Positions 1-8,705 of a stretch of 64,000 bases of DNA are shown one piece after another. Position numbers and translations under genes: made by a program. This stretch comes from Parabacteroides sp900760525. GTDB lineage: Bacteria > Bacteroidota > Bacteroidia > Bacteroidales > Tannerellaceae. Positions within the stretch are counted from its first letter, which is position 1, and the number at the start of each line of letters is the position of its first letter. The stretch spans positions 3,534,001 to 3,598,000 of the forward strand of contig NZ_CP187555.1 of NCBI RefSeq assembly GCF_049860805.1. The letters run 5' to 3'. The notes below the pieces were generated by a model. That model did not search any database. It saw only the letters and a list, made by a program, of their open reading frames with translations, and had not been told where the DNA came from.

Positions 1-386
1 ACAACAACAACATCTCCTGTTGCTGCTATCAATTCCGCTGCACTGTTCATACCGACATAATGTTCGGTTGCGATACCGCAACCGGCATGAAGACAGGCTC
101 CGAACGACCAAACACCGATAGCCCAAAGATATCCTTTTTTCGTACCCATCCAGTCGATAAAACGGCCGGCAAACAGCATACAGATTGCATATACAATTGA
201 GAAAACTGATGTTATCGTACCGTAATGGGATTCGTTCCAATGGAACTCCGGTTTGATAAATTCATCCCAGGTCAAAGAAAGAACCTGGCGATCGAGGTAA
301 TTTACTGTTGTTGCGAAAAATAACATCGCGCAGATTGTCCATCTGTAATTTGTCATTTTCTCACTTGCTTTTTGAAATGTGTTCAT
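1..386 (-). CDS. MFS transporter, hexuronate/sugar-acid type, N-terminal part (cut by window edge)
   Basis: This reads from the CAT at 384-386 to the window edge, giving about 128 residues with no stop. The product begins MNTFQKASEKMTNYRW and contains NYLDRQVLSLTWDEF, a motif typical of the first transmembrane segment and loop of ExuT/anion:cation-symporter MFS proteins. A second hydrophobic segment and the loop RFIDWMGTKKGY (MFS motif A-like) follow. The family imports hexuronates such as galacturonate across the inner membrane. That substrate would suit the pectin-type enzymes in this window, but it is inferred and not shown. A good Bacteroidota promoter lies just upstream. Confidence 0.85.
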   Translation of the reverse strand, partial: MNTFQKASEKMTNYRWTICAMLFFATTVNYLDRQVLSLTWDEFIKPEFHWNESHYGTITSVFSIVYAICMLFAGRFIDWMGTKKGYLWAIGVWSFGACLHAGCGIATEHYVGMNSAAELIAATGDVVV

Positions 387-418
387 GATATTAATATTCG
401 TTTTTCATAATACGGGGA

Positions 419-450
419 CAAATATAAAGCATTTTTTTGGTTATATACAA
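419..450 (-). promoter_or_regulatory. Bacteroidota-type promoter for the MFS transporter
   Basis: On the minus strand a TATATTTG (-7 box, 419-426) is preceded by TTG (448-450) with a 21-nt spacer. This fits the TTG-N19-21-TAnnTTTG pattern of the Bacteroidota primary sigma factor. It lies 33 nt before the MFS start codon. Confidence 0.6.
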
Positions 451-519
451 GTTTGTGTGTGCGAATACACAAAGTATTTCATTTCTTTCACATCCTGAGC
501 CGGATTAGTAGGGGTTTGA

Positions 520-551
520 TTTGCATAGAATAAGCATTTTATGTACGTTTG
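520..551 (+). promoter_or_regulatory. Promoter for the two-domain esterase; decides its start codon
   Basis: TTTG at 520-523, a 20-nt spacer and TACGTTTG at 544-551 form a good Bacteroidota promoter. Transcription would start near 558, downstream of the ATG at 541. The next in-frame ATG at 589, which opens a signal peptide, is therefore the real start. Confidence 0.6.
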
Positions 552-588
552 CCTCTCCAATGTAAACATTATTAATACCATTATTATT

Positions 589-2490
589 ATGAAAAAGATT
601 ATTTATCTGGCACTTCTGTCCCTGATAACCGGTCTGGCCGTCCAGGCCCAGGAAAAAACAGGCGAATGGAACGGATGCGACCGCTACGATTTCACATTCA
701 AGGATCGGCAGGCAATCATCGTCACTCCTAAAAAAGCAGCAAAAGGAAAACCGTGGATCTGGCGTCCGGCCTTCTTCGATGCTTTCCCGAGTGTGGACAA
801 AGCGTTACTGGAAAAAGGATTCCATGTTGTTTACTATGACGTAACCCATCTGTATGGAAGTCAGAGGGCGGTTTCGCTCGGTACGGAGTTCTATAAGAAT
901 ATGACAAGCCATTACGGACTCTCCGAAAAAGTCACGCTGGAAGGATTCAGCCGCGGCGGTTTGTTTGCATTCAACTGGGCTGCCCAAAACACAGACAAAG
1001 TAGCTTGTATATATGTAGACGCTCCCGTTTGTGACGTATTCAGCTGGCCGGGAAGAAAAAATGCGACTTTATGGAACGACCTGTTGAAGGAATGGAACCT
1101 GACAGATGCCGAGATGGAACATTTCAAAGGGAACCCGGTTGACAACCTGGCCCCGATTGCCGCCGCAGGCATACCGATTATCAGCGTATGCGGCGATAGC
1201 GACCAGACCGTCCCCTACAAAGAGAACATGGATGTCGTACGTTCGCGTTATCTCGCGGCAGGAGGTCCGGTGGAAGTGATCCTTAAGAAAGGATGCGACC
1301 ATCATCCGCACAGCCTCGACAATCCGGAACCGGTAGTAGACTTTATCCTTCGCCAGCAACCGGAATATGAAAAGTATTTACATTATACTATACGCGGCAA
1401 CCTGCAAAACTCATTCCGCAAATTCGAGAAAGAACGCCGGGCGCGAGTCGCCTTCCTGGGAGGTTCCATTACGGAAATGAACGGATGGCGCAATATGATA
1501 GAGCAACAACTACAGCAACGCTTTCCTTATACGCAGTTCGAATGGGTGGAAGCAGGCATCGGTTCGACGGGAACGACTCCGGGTTCCTTCCGGTTGCAAC
1601 ATGACATCCTTTCGAAAGGGAAAGTCGACCTTCTTTTTGTCGAAGCAGCCGTAAACGACGACACCAACGGGTTCAACGCCCTCGAACAGGTACGCGGCAT
1701 GGAGGGTGAAGTGCGCCATGCTTTGGAGAGCAACCCTGAAATGGATATCGTCATGTTGCATTTCATCTACGACCCGTTTATCCCGATGATCGCCCGCCGC
1801 CAGATGCCGGATGTTATCCTGAATCACGAACGGGTAGCGAATCATTATCTTATCCCTTCAATCAATCTTTGCCAGGAGATCGGCGAACGGATGCAAGACG
1901 GCGAATTTACTTGGGATGAGTTCGGCGGCACTCATCCGAAACCTTTCGGTCATAAATTCTATGCTGCCGCTATCGGCCATCTTTTCGACGAAATGTGGAA
2001 AGGGGTTTCACCGGAAGGTGCAATCACTGCACACGAAATACCGGCTAAACCGCTGGATGCCTACAGCTATTATAACGGCGATTTCATCGACCTGCAAAAG
2101 GCACGCTTAAACAAAGGCTGGAAATTAGTTGACAACTGGCATCCCGACAACAAGGCCGGCAAACGGAATGGTTTTGTGAATGTCCCGATGCTGGAGGCTA
2201 CACATCCGGGCGACCGGCTAACATTGGATTTCCGGGGCAAGGCAATCGGTATCTTCTGCGTCAGCGGACCTTCTGCCGGGATTCTGGAATATAGCGTCGA
2301 CGGCGCCCCGTTCAAAGAACTGGATACTTTCACGCAGTGGAGCCACAATCTCTACATTCCCTGGGTCTACATGTTGGAAACGGAATTGAAGGATACAGAC
2401 CATAAGCTGGTTCTCCGCATATCGAAAAAGAAAAACACCGAATCACAGGGGACGGAATGCCAGATACGGAATTTTGTGGTGAACAGATAA
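589..2490 (+). CDS. Secreted two-domain esterase: alpha/beta hydrolase plus SGNH/GDSL hydrolase
   Basis: The start at 589 is chosen because it opens a classic signal peptide (MKKIIYLALLSLITGLAVQAQ) and the promoter overlaps the more upstream ATG. The N-terminal half is an alpha/beta hydrolase: nucleophile elbow GFSRGG, acid region CGDSDQTVP and His in GCDHHPHS. The C-terminal half is an SGNH esterase: GGSIT block I, GIGSTGT, VNDD, and THPKPFGH carrying the catalytic Asp/His pair. Such fusions in Bacteroidales usually deacylate plant or host glycans in the periplasm. The exact ester bond cannot be read from sequence. The divergent uronate-type transporter suggests pectin-derived substrates (inference). 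Confidence 0.85.
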   Translation: MKKIIYLALLSLITGLAVQAQEKTGEWNGCDRYDFTFKDRQAIIVTPKKAAKGKPWIWRPAFFDAFPSVDKALLEKGFHVVYYDVTHLYGSQRAVSLGTEFYKNMTSHYGLSEKVTLEGFSRGGLFAFNWAAQNTDKVACIYVDAPVCDVFSWPGRKNATLWNDLLKEWNLTDAEMEHFKGNPVDNLAPIAAAGIPIISVCGDSDQTVPYKENMDVVRSRYLAAGGPVEVILKKGCDHHPHSLDNPEPVVDFILRQQPEYEKYLHYTIRGNLQNSFRKFEKERRARVAFLGGSITEMNGWRNMIEQQLQQRFPYTQFEWVEAGIGSTGTTPGSFRLQHDILSKGKVDLLFVEAAVNDDTNGFNALEQVRGMEGEVRHALESNPEMDIVMLHFIYDPFIPMIARRQMPDVILNHERVANHYLIPSINLCQEIGERMQDGEFTWDEFGGTHPKPFGHKFYAAAIGHLFDEMWKGVSPEGAITAHEIPAKPLDAYSYYNGDFIDLQKARLNKGWKLVDNWHPDNKAGKRNGFVNVPMLEATHPGDRLTLDFRGKAIGIFCVSGPSAGILEYSVDGAPFKELDTFTQWSHNLYIPWVYMLETELKDTDHKLVLRISKKKNTESQGTECQIRNFVVNR

Positions 2491-2501
2491 ATGTTTCTTC
2501 C

Positions 2502-2968
2502 AAAATGTCTATCACTCTATCACACTTTCTCATGTAATCTTTGATAATCATAACATGTGAAGTGTGATAGATGGCGTTTTTATCTATCACACCTCTATCA
2601 CCGCCTTATTAAAAAGGCTTACTTGTTTTATAAAGTATATTACTTATTTTCAACAAAATAAGCATATAAATACGTATACATCCGGATGTTCATGATTGTT
2701 ACATCCGGATGTTGGAACCGGCTACATGGGGGTGTAAAATATGTAGGGATGGGGATGTAGACAAGTATTTTTGCTTACTTTTAGTACTTTTTTCCGCTTG
2801 TTTTATAAGAAAAACTGCTTATATCAATGGAAATAATATATTTCGGGATAAGACAGTGTGATAGATGCGTGATAGAAGTGTGATAGATAAAAATGCCATC
2901 TATCACACCTTCCATATTATGATTATCAAAGCATATAAAAGAGAGTGTGATAGAGTGATAGACATTTT
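2502..2968. repeat. Gene-free inverted-repeat element 1 (two 100-bp arms, 267-bp spacer)
   Basis: Arms at 2502-2601 and 2869-2968 are each exactly 100 bp and inverted. Three blocks match (25/25, 15/15 and 38/40 positions), separated by two segments of equal length but different sequence. The arms are built from the word GTGATAGA: on the right side GTGTGATAGAT, GCGTGATAGAA and GTGTGATAGAT follow one another from 2856 at 11-bp spacing. Each arm can itself fold as a hairpin. The AT-rich spacer holds two copies of the palindrome ACATCCGGATGT. No coding sequence is visible in the whole 2491-3027 gap. I do not recognise a named family. Confidence 0.8.
2677..2713. repeat. Two direct copies of a 12-bp perfect palindrome
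   Basis: ACATCCGGATGT occurs at 2678-2689 and again at 2701-2712. Each copy sits in the identical 14-bp context TACATCCGGATGTT, with a 23-bp repeat distance. The pair could be a dimeric protein-binding site, but nothing identifies a binder. Confidence 0.6.
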
Positions 2969-3027
2969 AGAAAAGACATTTAATATTGCCCTGCAGGATT
3001 ATTGTTTGCTAAAGGAGAAACACAGAC

Positions 3028-3462
3028 TTATTTCTCTTTCAACAGCATTTCCAAAAGTGCGTTTTTCTCTTTCTCTATGGTGAGCATCCGTTCGTAGAGA
3101 GAGGCTTGTTCCTTGCTTAGGACCATTAGTTGATCGACTGGGTGATTCACTATATTATCCCGCTGATTTTCCACTACTCCGACATTGCTACTTCCCGACT
3201 GGAACGTATTATTCTCGATCACGATTGAAGTCGGATTCTCTTCCAGTTTCTGGATAATCTCAGGAGCAACGTGCAGGATATTCGCAACCTTGAACAGCGT
3301 ATCTTCGTCGAGCACCTTCTTCTGCTCCAGACGTGACACAGCTTGCTGGTTCATTCCCATCAGATCACCAAAGGTTGTCTGCTTCATGCCGACTAACTGG
3401 CGTAACTTCCTGACATTAGCTCCCTGGTGTACATTTCTTGTTTTGATATTTTCGGTTTCCAT
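3028..3462 (-). CDS. XRE-family DNA-binding protein with C-terminal coiled coil
   Basis: The 144-residue product has a helix-turn-helix of the Cro/CI (HTH_3) type at about residues 16-75 (VRKLRQLVGMKQTTFGDLMGMNQQAVSRLEQ). The C-terminal tail (about 108-144, LSKEQASLYERMLTIEKEKNALLEMLLKEK) has coiled-coil character, probably for oligomerisation. It is likely a small transcriptional regulator; its target is unknown. It stands alone between the inverted-repeat element and a small secreted protein. A -7-like TATATTTG lies upstream on the minus strand (3493-3500) without a clear -33. Confidence 0.8.
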   Translation of the reverse strand: METENIKTRNVHQGANVRKLRQLVGMKQTTFGDLMGMNQQAVSRLEQKKVLDEDTLFKVANILHVAPEIIQKLEENPTSIVIENNTFQSGSSNVGVVENQRDNIVNHPVDQLMVLSKEQASLYERMLTIEKEKNALLEMLLKEK

Positions 3463-3665
3463 ATTATTCTGTTCTATTTACAATGTGTGAAACAAATATA
3501 AGAACTTTTATCTCATTCTGAATCCATTCTGAGAAAATAACAAAACAACAATATAAAAAAGCCAAAAGAAAGAGGCGGTAAAAAACTCACATACCGGTGT
3601 TTTTTACAGGCTCCGGGCATATACACTCCATTAGCTATTCTGCCTTTCTTTGCAAAAAATATACC

Positions 3666-4073
3666 ATGAAAGAAATCCATACATTAACGTACATCCTCCT
3701 GCTTTTCGCATTGATACCGGCAAGCAACGCTTACTGGCAAAAGAAAGAAAAACCCTGCTACGTAACCTATCAAGTATCGACACATGACCAGCACCCACAC
3801 AAACTATTGATTTCCTACCAAACGGAAAATTCGTTAGAGTCTTTTTTCTGCTACGAAAATAAATGGGAAAAAGAGGTGTATTTGTCGTCAAAAGAAAAGG
3901 CTTCGATCTTTGTCCAAGACATTTTCGCACCGGAAAGCAGCTTCATCTACCTCGAAAACAAAAAGGATTCTTCCTCCCGCGAATGGGACATCGCCCCGAT
4001 CTCCGTCCGCATTCTCGGCAAGAACCAAACCAAACTGGCTCCGGGGTACAAATTTCCCCGGTTACAACTATAA
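3666..4073 (+). CDS. Small secreted protein of unknown function
   Basis: The ATG at 3666 is chosen because it opens a signal peptide (MKEIHTLTYILLLFALIPASNA); the more upstream in-frame ATG adds a non-signal-like stretch. The product is 135 residues. The mature part is short and basic, with no motif I recognise. Its stop overlaps by six bases the stop of the convergent nucleoside-hydrolase-like gene. Function is unknown. Confidence 0.6.
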   Translation: MKEIHTLTYILLLFALIPASNAYWQKKEKPCYVTYQVSTHDQHPHKLLISYQTENSLESFFCYENKWEKEVYLSSKEKASIFVQDIFAPESSFIYLENKKDSSSREWDIAPISVRILGKNQTKLAPGYKFPRLQL

Positions 4074-5033
4074 GTCTTTTCCCAACATCAGATCCGTTAT
4101 TAAGGCTGCTACTTTCCGGGGATCAATTCCAGATCTAAACTTGACAATAAATTGATTACCACTCTTGCCGGGAATCCAACGGTTACTTCCATCTGCTTCA
4201 AGCTGGCAATGTCCGGCATTGTCCATATCAAAATAATGAGCCGCCTGATCTGTCAACAAAAAAGCCGTAACCTGGTCCCAACTGGCTCGCCCATCAAAAT
4301 TATTATACAGTTCATAGGCTCTATACATAGGTCCTCCGGAGGTTAACATTGCACGCAGGGCAGAATCTCCTGTAAGAATCTGCTGGCCGATCTCCCACCC
4401 GCAAAAGACGACCTCTTTCGTCCAATTTGCCAAACAATAAACAGTTGAAGCCGGGTCCGGTCGTGAGAAGTTCGCTTCTTTTCCTTCCGGGAACAACCCG
4501 CCCATACAATACCATTTCTTTACCTTAGCCTCAACCAATTGCTTACCGTTTAGCGGAGAATATCGATCGGCAGGCGATTGTAATAATTTCTGCAAACTGC
4601 TTAAATGTCCTATTGTCAGGATAATCACGGAATGATCAGGACTTCCGGCCAATAATTTCCGATAGGTATTAGTGGCCGTCTCCGCCTCATTCCAAGAAGC
4701 AAGGTCATGCGGGAACTCTTCTGAAATCTGCCGGGTATAGCGGGAATGATTTTTCAGCATGGACTGCCCTTCCAGGAAACCTAACGGCAATTTCCTCATT
4801 CCATAATAAGCATTGAAAGCACTCACACAAGTCGCTGCAAAAGGATCATCACTGGTTACTATAGTCCCTAACAGGTTTATCTTATGTTGCTTATGCAGGG
4901 TATAAAGCATAGCCAACGTCCCGGCATCATCTACATCCGAATCTATATCGGTGTCCACAATCACCCTTTGCTGAGCCAAAACGAACAATGGCAGCAAAAA
5001 GATTACAAGAACTGAAATTAATCGTTTTTTCAT
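4068..5033 (-). CDS. Secreted nucleoside hydrolase-like protein (IUNH family)
   Basis: The 321-residue product has a signal peptide ending near VLAQQ. Right after it comes VIVDTDIDSDVDDAGTLAML, the calcium-binding N-terminal signature of inosine/uridine-preferring nucleoside hydrolases (DTDxxxDxDD). The family cleaves the N-glycosidic bond of ribonucleosides. Export and the neighbouring glycosidase make a periplasmic role likely, and some secreted members of this superfamily may act on other glycosides (inference). It lies 15 bp downstream of the GH106-like lipoprotein gene, so the two are probably one operon. Confidence 0.75.
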   Translation of the reverse strand: MKKRLISVLVIFLLPLFVLAQQRVIVDTDIDSDVDDAGTLAMLYTLHKQHKINLLGTIVTSDDPFAATCVSAFNAYYGMRKLPLGFLEGQSMLKNHSRYTRQISEEFPHDLASWNEAETATNTYRKLLAGSPDHSVIILTIGHLSSLQKLLQSPADRYSPLNGKQLVEAKVKKWYCMGGLFPEGKEANFSRPDPASTVYCLANWTKEVVFCGWEIGQQILTGDSALRAMLTSGGPMYRAYELYNNFDGRASWDQVTAFLLTDQAAHYFDMDNAGHCQLEADGSNRWIPGKSGNQFIVKFRSGIDPRKVAALITDLMLGKDL

Positions 5034-5048
5034 ATCATCCTCTATTAT

Positions 5049-7334
5049 TTATTCCTTCATCTTTCCCACAACAAACACCCCCGACACTTTCGGTATCGAG
5101 AGCTTGATGTTTGTTACATAACCGCCATCCGGTTGTTTGGCGGATTCGGAATTCCGGACTGGCACGATTTTGCCGATGTGCGGGTTCCAGAATTCAAGAT
5201 TATCGAATTTGCCACGCAGAGAGACGGTCGTGTGAACCGTACTTCCGGTCGTATTGGTGATGTAATAAAAGTCACGGCCTTCCTTCTGTTTATGAATATA
5301 GTTCAGGTAGCCGATCTGAGCAGGCGGTATAGTCGATTCATCGAAAGCAATATCTGCACGAAGTTCCCAGCGCGTAAACAAATCGGCAAGGATTTCGGGA
5401 GTCGGATTATGCAGAAAAGCCAAGCAACCTTTGTTTACATTCGAATCGAACTTGTCCGGATAGTTTTCCTGACGCGGGTCTATGCCGAACATTTCGGTAA
5501 CGAGACGAACCACTTCCTCATCTCTTCCAAACTCAGCGGCGCGCTTCGGAAGAGAAGAAGTGGCAACCACCTTTCCCCCATTATCATAATACTGCTTGAT
5601 CGCTTTCATCGTTTCGGCCGAAATCACATCGCCGCCCGGCATTAAAAGCACTTTGTAATGCTGGATATTCGTTTCATTATTCAAAACCAGTTCACTGCCT
5701 GCAGCCGTAATCTTGCCGTTCCACAAATCTTCCGGATGGATAAATGTGAAATCACGACGGAGTTTATTGGTCAGCAGGTCACTCAGTACATGATGATTGA
5801 CGTGCTCCGGTAACCAGTTTGCCACCGGAAGGCCGGAATCGGCATCCCGGTTAATATACGTCTCTGCCTGAATTGCTGTGATCGGCCATAGCAAAGCAAT
5901 GTCCGAAACTCGACGCCCTCCTTGAAGGATCAGGCAGGAACGGCCCACACAGGCACTATAATTCGGTAACGCATCCCGTAACAATGGATTTTCAGGAGCA
6001 ATCAGCGGCGGGATGCGAATCTTATCCGCATCCGTCGTATACCACATTCCATGAGGCACGACAAAACTGACACCCCGCACCATCGCTTCAAGAGCTACAC
6101 GGTATAAAGTCAGTGAATCCATATCCGCAGGAAAAGCACCGCACAACTCGGCTCCCACAACCGGTTTATCTCCCCGGTCAGCAGCCGAACTGATCTGTTT
6201 AAAACCATTCAGGCCGCGGCCATAAAAAAAGATAGCATCCAACAACGGTATCTGCACATGCCGGTAATACTTCAGGATATCCCCGTTCGCCACCACCGAA
6301 TTAGGGCTGTAGTTTTCAGGCGGATGCCCCATACTGCTCAAATGCCGTTTGCCCGACCATTCCGAAACCTGTTTCACATATCCTTCCGCCATCAGCTCGG
6401 AACGGATATCGAAGAAGGCGACACGCGTCGCACCTGTCTCCGGTCCGATGTCGTAGAACAAAGCCGGATAATACAACGCCGGATTCTTTCCGTATTTCTC
6501 TTTAAAAATATCGGTAATGGCAGGCGTCCATGCATTCTCTTGATGGACAAAGCCCACATCATCAAAGAAAGTCTTCGTAATCACACTACCGAAATAGCGA
6601 TTGAAACGCTTATCATATTCGCCATAGGTCATTTCCAACAATCGGGAGACTGCTTCGGGCTGCATATAATCCACCAGGTTCCCATGATAAGAATCCATGC
6701 TGACGCCACAGTTGAAAAACATCACGCGCCATTCTCCGGCAGGAGCTTTCCAGGTCAAAGTGTTCCCACTCATATAAGGTCCCAGGTCCAGCACTTCGCG
6801 TGTCTGTTCATTCAAAGCAGAGACGGCAGCCAGGACGGAGGCCGTATCTTTACGTTGACGGCTGACCGGCTGGTTTCCTTTCACCCTGAATTCTTCTTTC
6901 GACAAGTATTTACGGACATACTGCGGGTATTCCTTACGCAACCGTCCGCCTGCCGAACCGCTTGGAAAATCGATATCATCGTAGAGGATAACCTGTGTCC
7001 CCTGTTTCCCGGAAATATCAAGAATATCGGCATAGCGTTCGAAATATTCGTCACTCAAATAAGCAGGTTCGGTCCCCGGACAAGGTTTACCTGTTCCCCA
7101 CTGCGTACCGGGGCTGACAGGCAAAACTGTCACCCCTCCGAAACCAGAAAGGCTTTTCGCGTCTCCCAGTTCTTTCTCGATACCCGCACGGGTCATGTAC
7201 CCGTTAATATGCCAAAACGGCATCGGACGAAATTCTTCCGGTGGATTCTCAAAGTCTGTCCTCAATCCATCCTGCTTAGAGGAACAGGATGAAAAACCAA
7301 GAACAAGTATTACAGCAGCCCATAGTTTATTCAT
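5049..7334 (-). CDS. GH106-like glycoside hydrolase lipoprotein
   Basis: The start at 7334 (MNKLWAAVILVLGFSSCSSK) gives a lipoprotein signal with lipobox cysteine. Longer in-frame starts would place 30 residues before the signal. The 761-residue product opens with the family pattern of GH106/alpha-L-rhamnosidase-like proteins: FRPMPFWHINGYMTRAGIEKELGDAKSLSGFGGVTVLPV, then LYDDIDFPSG and TKTFFDDVGF. A beta-galactosidase-like Rossmann segment (YKVLLMPGGDVISAETMKAIKQYYDNGG) follows. It is shorter than typical GH106 enzymes and may be a divergent subfamily. It probably removes a terminal sugar from a glycan at the cell surface. It is in operon with the downstream nucleoside-hydrolase-like gene. 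Confidence 0.7.
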   Translation of the reverse strand: MNKLWAAVILVLGFSSCSSKQDGLRTDFENPPEEFRPMPFWHINGYMTRAGIEKELGDAKSLSGFGGVTVLPVSPGTQWGTGKPCPGTEPAYLSDEYFERYADILDISGKQGTQVILYDDIDFPSGSAGGRLRKEYPQYVRKYLSKEEFRVKGNQPVSRQRKDTASVLAAVSALNEQTREVLDLGPYMSGNTLTWKAPAGEWRVMFFNCGVSMDSYHGNLVDYMQPEAVSRLLEMTYGEYDKRFNRYFGSVITKTFFDDVGFVHQENAWTPAITDIFKEKYGKNPALYYPALFYDIGPETGATRVAFFDIRSELMAEGYVKQVSEWSGKRHLSSMGHPPENYSPNSVVANGDILKYYRHVQIPLLDAIFFYGRGLNGFKQISSAADRGDKPVVGAELCGAFPADMDSLTLYRVALEAMVRGVSFVVPHGMWYTTDADKIRIPPLIAPENPLLRDALPNYSACVGRSCLILQGGRRVSDIALLWPITAIQAETYINRDADSGLPVANWLPEHVNHHVLSDLLTNKLRRDFTFIHPEDLWNGKITAAGSELVLNNETNIQHYKVLLMPGGDVISAETMKAIKQYYDNGGKVVATSSLPKRAAEFGRDEEVVRLVTEMFGIDPRQENYPDKFDSNVNKGCLAFLHNPTPEILADLFTRWELRADIAFDESTIPPAQIGYLNYIHKQKEGRDFYYITNTTGSTVHTTVSLRGKFDNLEFWNPHIGKIVPVRNSESAKQPDGGYVTNIKLSIPKVSGVFVVGKMKE

Positions 7335-7356
7335 ATCGTAGCAGATTAATAAAAGA

Positions 7357-8553
7357 TCATGTATTCGGTTGTATATCATCCCAATCGGCACCGCCATTCG
7401 CACCGATAATCCAGTTAAAGGCATAATGCCGTTCCATTACAACACCCCCGTTTAGCGAAGCCGGAGCGTCTTTTTCGTGAATTTGCGCTTCCACACAAGC
7501 CCAATCATACCGCAATGTAATATCGGCAGCATCCAATATTTCGGACTGCGAACGGGGAAAACCTTTCGAAAGCAGTTCACCTATGCCTTTATGTTGCCAA
7601 AAAATAGCAGCCAGAACAGGGACATCGATAATCTTGGACGGATAAGGCAGATCATCCACAACGCCTGCCGCCCAAAGCAGGACACCTGCACATTCATAGC
7701 GCCATCCGAACTGAATGCACTCCTGCTCTTCCGGATCGGGGTTATCGATATAAGCGGCTTCGTCTGGTGTCAGGTAAGATTCTACCCCGTACAACTGCTC
7801 CATCTTATTAAAATAAAAAAGAGCTTCTTCCCGGCCTGAACCTTCGGACAGCATGACTTCCGAATAGACGGCAACGGCAAACAAGGCGGCGGCGCGTTGC
7901 ACCATCTCCTTCCGGCTTCTTAAATGGACTTCGCTTTCCAATGCTTCGCTACGCAAATATTCCATATACGGAATGTGTTTATCTTCAAGCAACGCGATCG
8001 AACGCAAACGTCTTTCTACATCGGCCTGAGCTTCTTCCGGGCGGTTCCCATCCAGTAAATCGGCATTCCCTACCGGGATAAATCCGGTCAGCTGGCTTTC
8101 ACCTTTAGTAGAGAAGAGGAGTTTCCCTTCGCCGGTAAAGATCTGCATACTCGGATAAAGCAGAAAGCCTTTCACGTCTCCGGCAATCTCGAACAGACGA
8201 TTCAGGATGTAGTTCGTCCGGTCTTCATTGTCGTTCAGGTCGAAAGTGATGCCCGTCACACAGTTGAACACACGTATCTGGCGCAAAACATTTTCTTTCA
8301 GTTCAGTCAGCGGTGTCTCGACCTGCGAAAAATAATTGGCCATACCGGACGTATGGGAAGCAATAAAATCCGGCTTACTCCGCCGGTGTTTGATCGAGAA
8401 GAGGACATGCGTTCCATCCGGCAAAGTCAAGTCGACCGTTTCATCTTCACAAACAAGCTCTTCGGTCATCTCCTTAAAACGTTCCTGAATCGCTTTTACG
8501 ATGCGGTTAGGATCTCCGATGACCGTATACAAAGTGACATTCGCTTTTTCCAT
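7357..8553 (-). CDS. DUF4272 domain-containing protein
   Basis: The 398-residue product has no signal peptide. The C-terminal two thirds match the DUF4272 pattern as I know it: RRLRSIALLEDKHIPYMEYL, then ALFAVAVYSEVMLSEG, QFGWRYECAGVLLWAAGVV and the closing ERHYAFNWIIGANGGADWDDI. Members are widespread cytosolic proteins of unknown function, in some lineages found near polymorphic-toxin loci. The gene ends 22 bp before the GH106-like start and has its own likely promoter upstream. Confidence 0.8.
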   Translation of the reverse strand: MEKANVTLYTVIGDPNRIVKAIQERFKEMTEELVCEDETVDLTLPDGTHVLFSIKHRRSKPDFIASHTSGMANYFSQVETPLTELKENVLRQIRVFNCVTGITFDLNDNEDRTNYILNRLFEIAGDVKGFLLYPSMQIFTGEGKLLFSTKGESQLTGFIPVGNADLLDGNRPEEAQADVERRLRSIALLEDKHIPYMEYLRSEALESEVHLRSRKEMVQRAAALFAVAVYSEVMLSEGSGREEALFYFNKMEQLYGVESYLTPDEAAYIDNPDPEEQECIQFGWRYECAGVLLWAAGVVDDLPYPSKIIDVPVLAAIFWQHKGIGELLSKGFPRSQSEILDAADITLRYDWACVEAQIHEKDAPASLNGGVVMERHYAFNWIIGANGGADWDDIQPNT

Positions 8554-8600
8554 TCTCTTACTTTTTTATATCCGAGCCACCGGATGGTTATAGCATTCCA

Positions 8601-8630
8601 CAAAAATAGCAAAATATAAATATCCACAAA
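8601..8630 (-). promoter_or_regulatory. Likely promoter of the DUF4272 gene
   Basis: On the minus strand TATTTTTG (8601-8608) is preceded after 18 nt by TTTG (8627-8630). The spacer is one base shorter than ideal. The box is 48 nt before the start codon. Confidence 0.45.
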
Positions 8631-8705
8631 GAAAATAGACAGGATGATGCAACCCTTTTTACTCCCCATTCATCATCTTATTAGAAACAAACACTAAATA
8701 TTATT

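Noticed and set aside
541..588. ATG at 541 as start of the esterase
   Set aside because: The -7 box TACGTTTG overlaps it, and the 16 extra residues would precede a complete signal peptide that begins at 589.
2502..2968. CRISPR array
   Set aside because: The repeated words are short, partly inverted and not separated by spacers of constant length; no cas gene is in the window.
2865..3083. 72-codon plus-strand frame
   Set aside because: It is translated from the right arm of element 1 and overlaps the XRE gene on the other strand; it has no protein-like features.
6258..7292. Long plus-strand open frame of 344 codons
   Set aside because: It lies wholly antisense to the GH106-like lipoprotein gene and shows the composition of an opposite-strand shadow.
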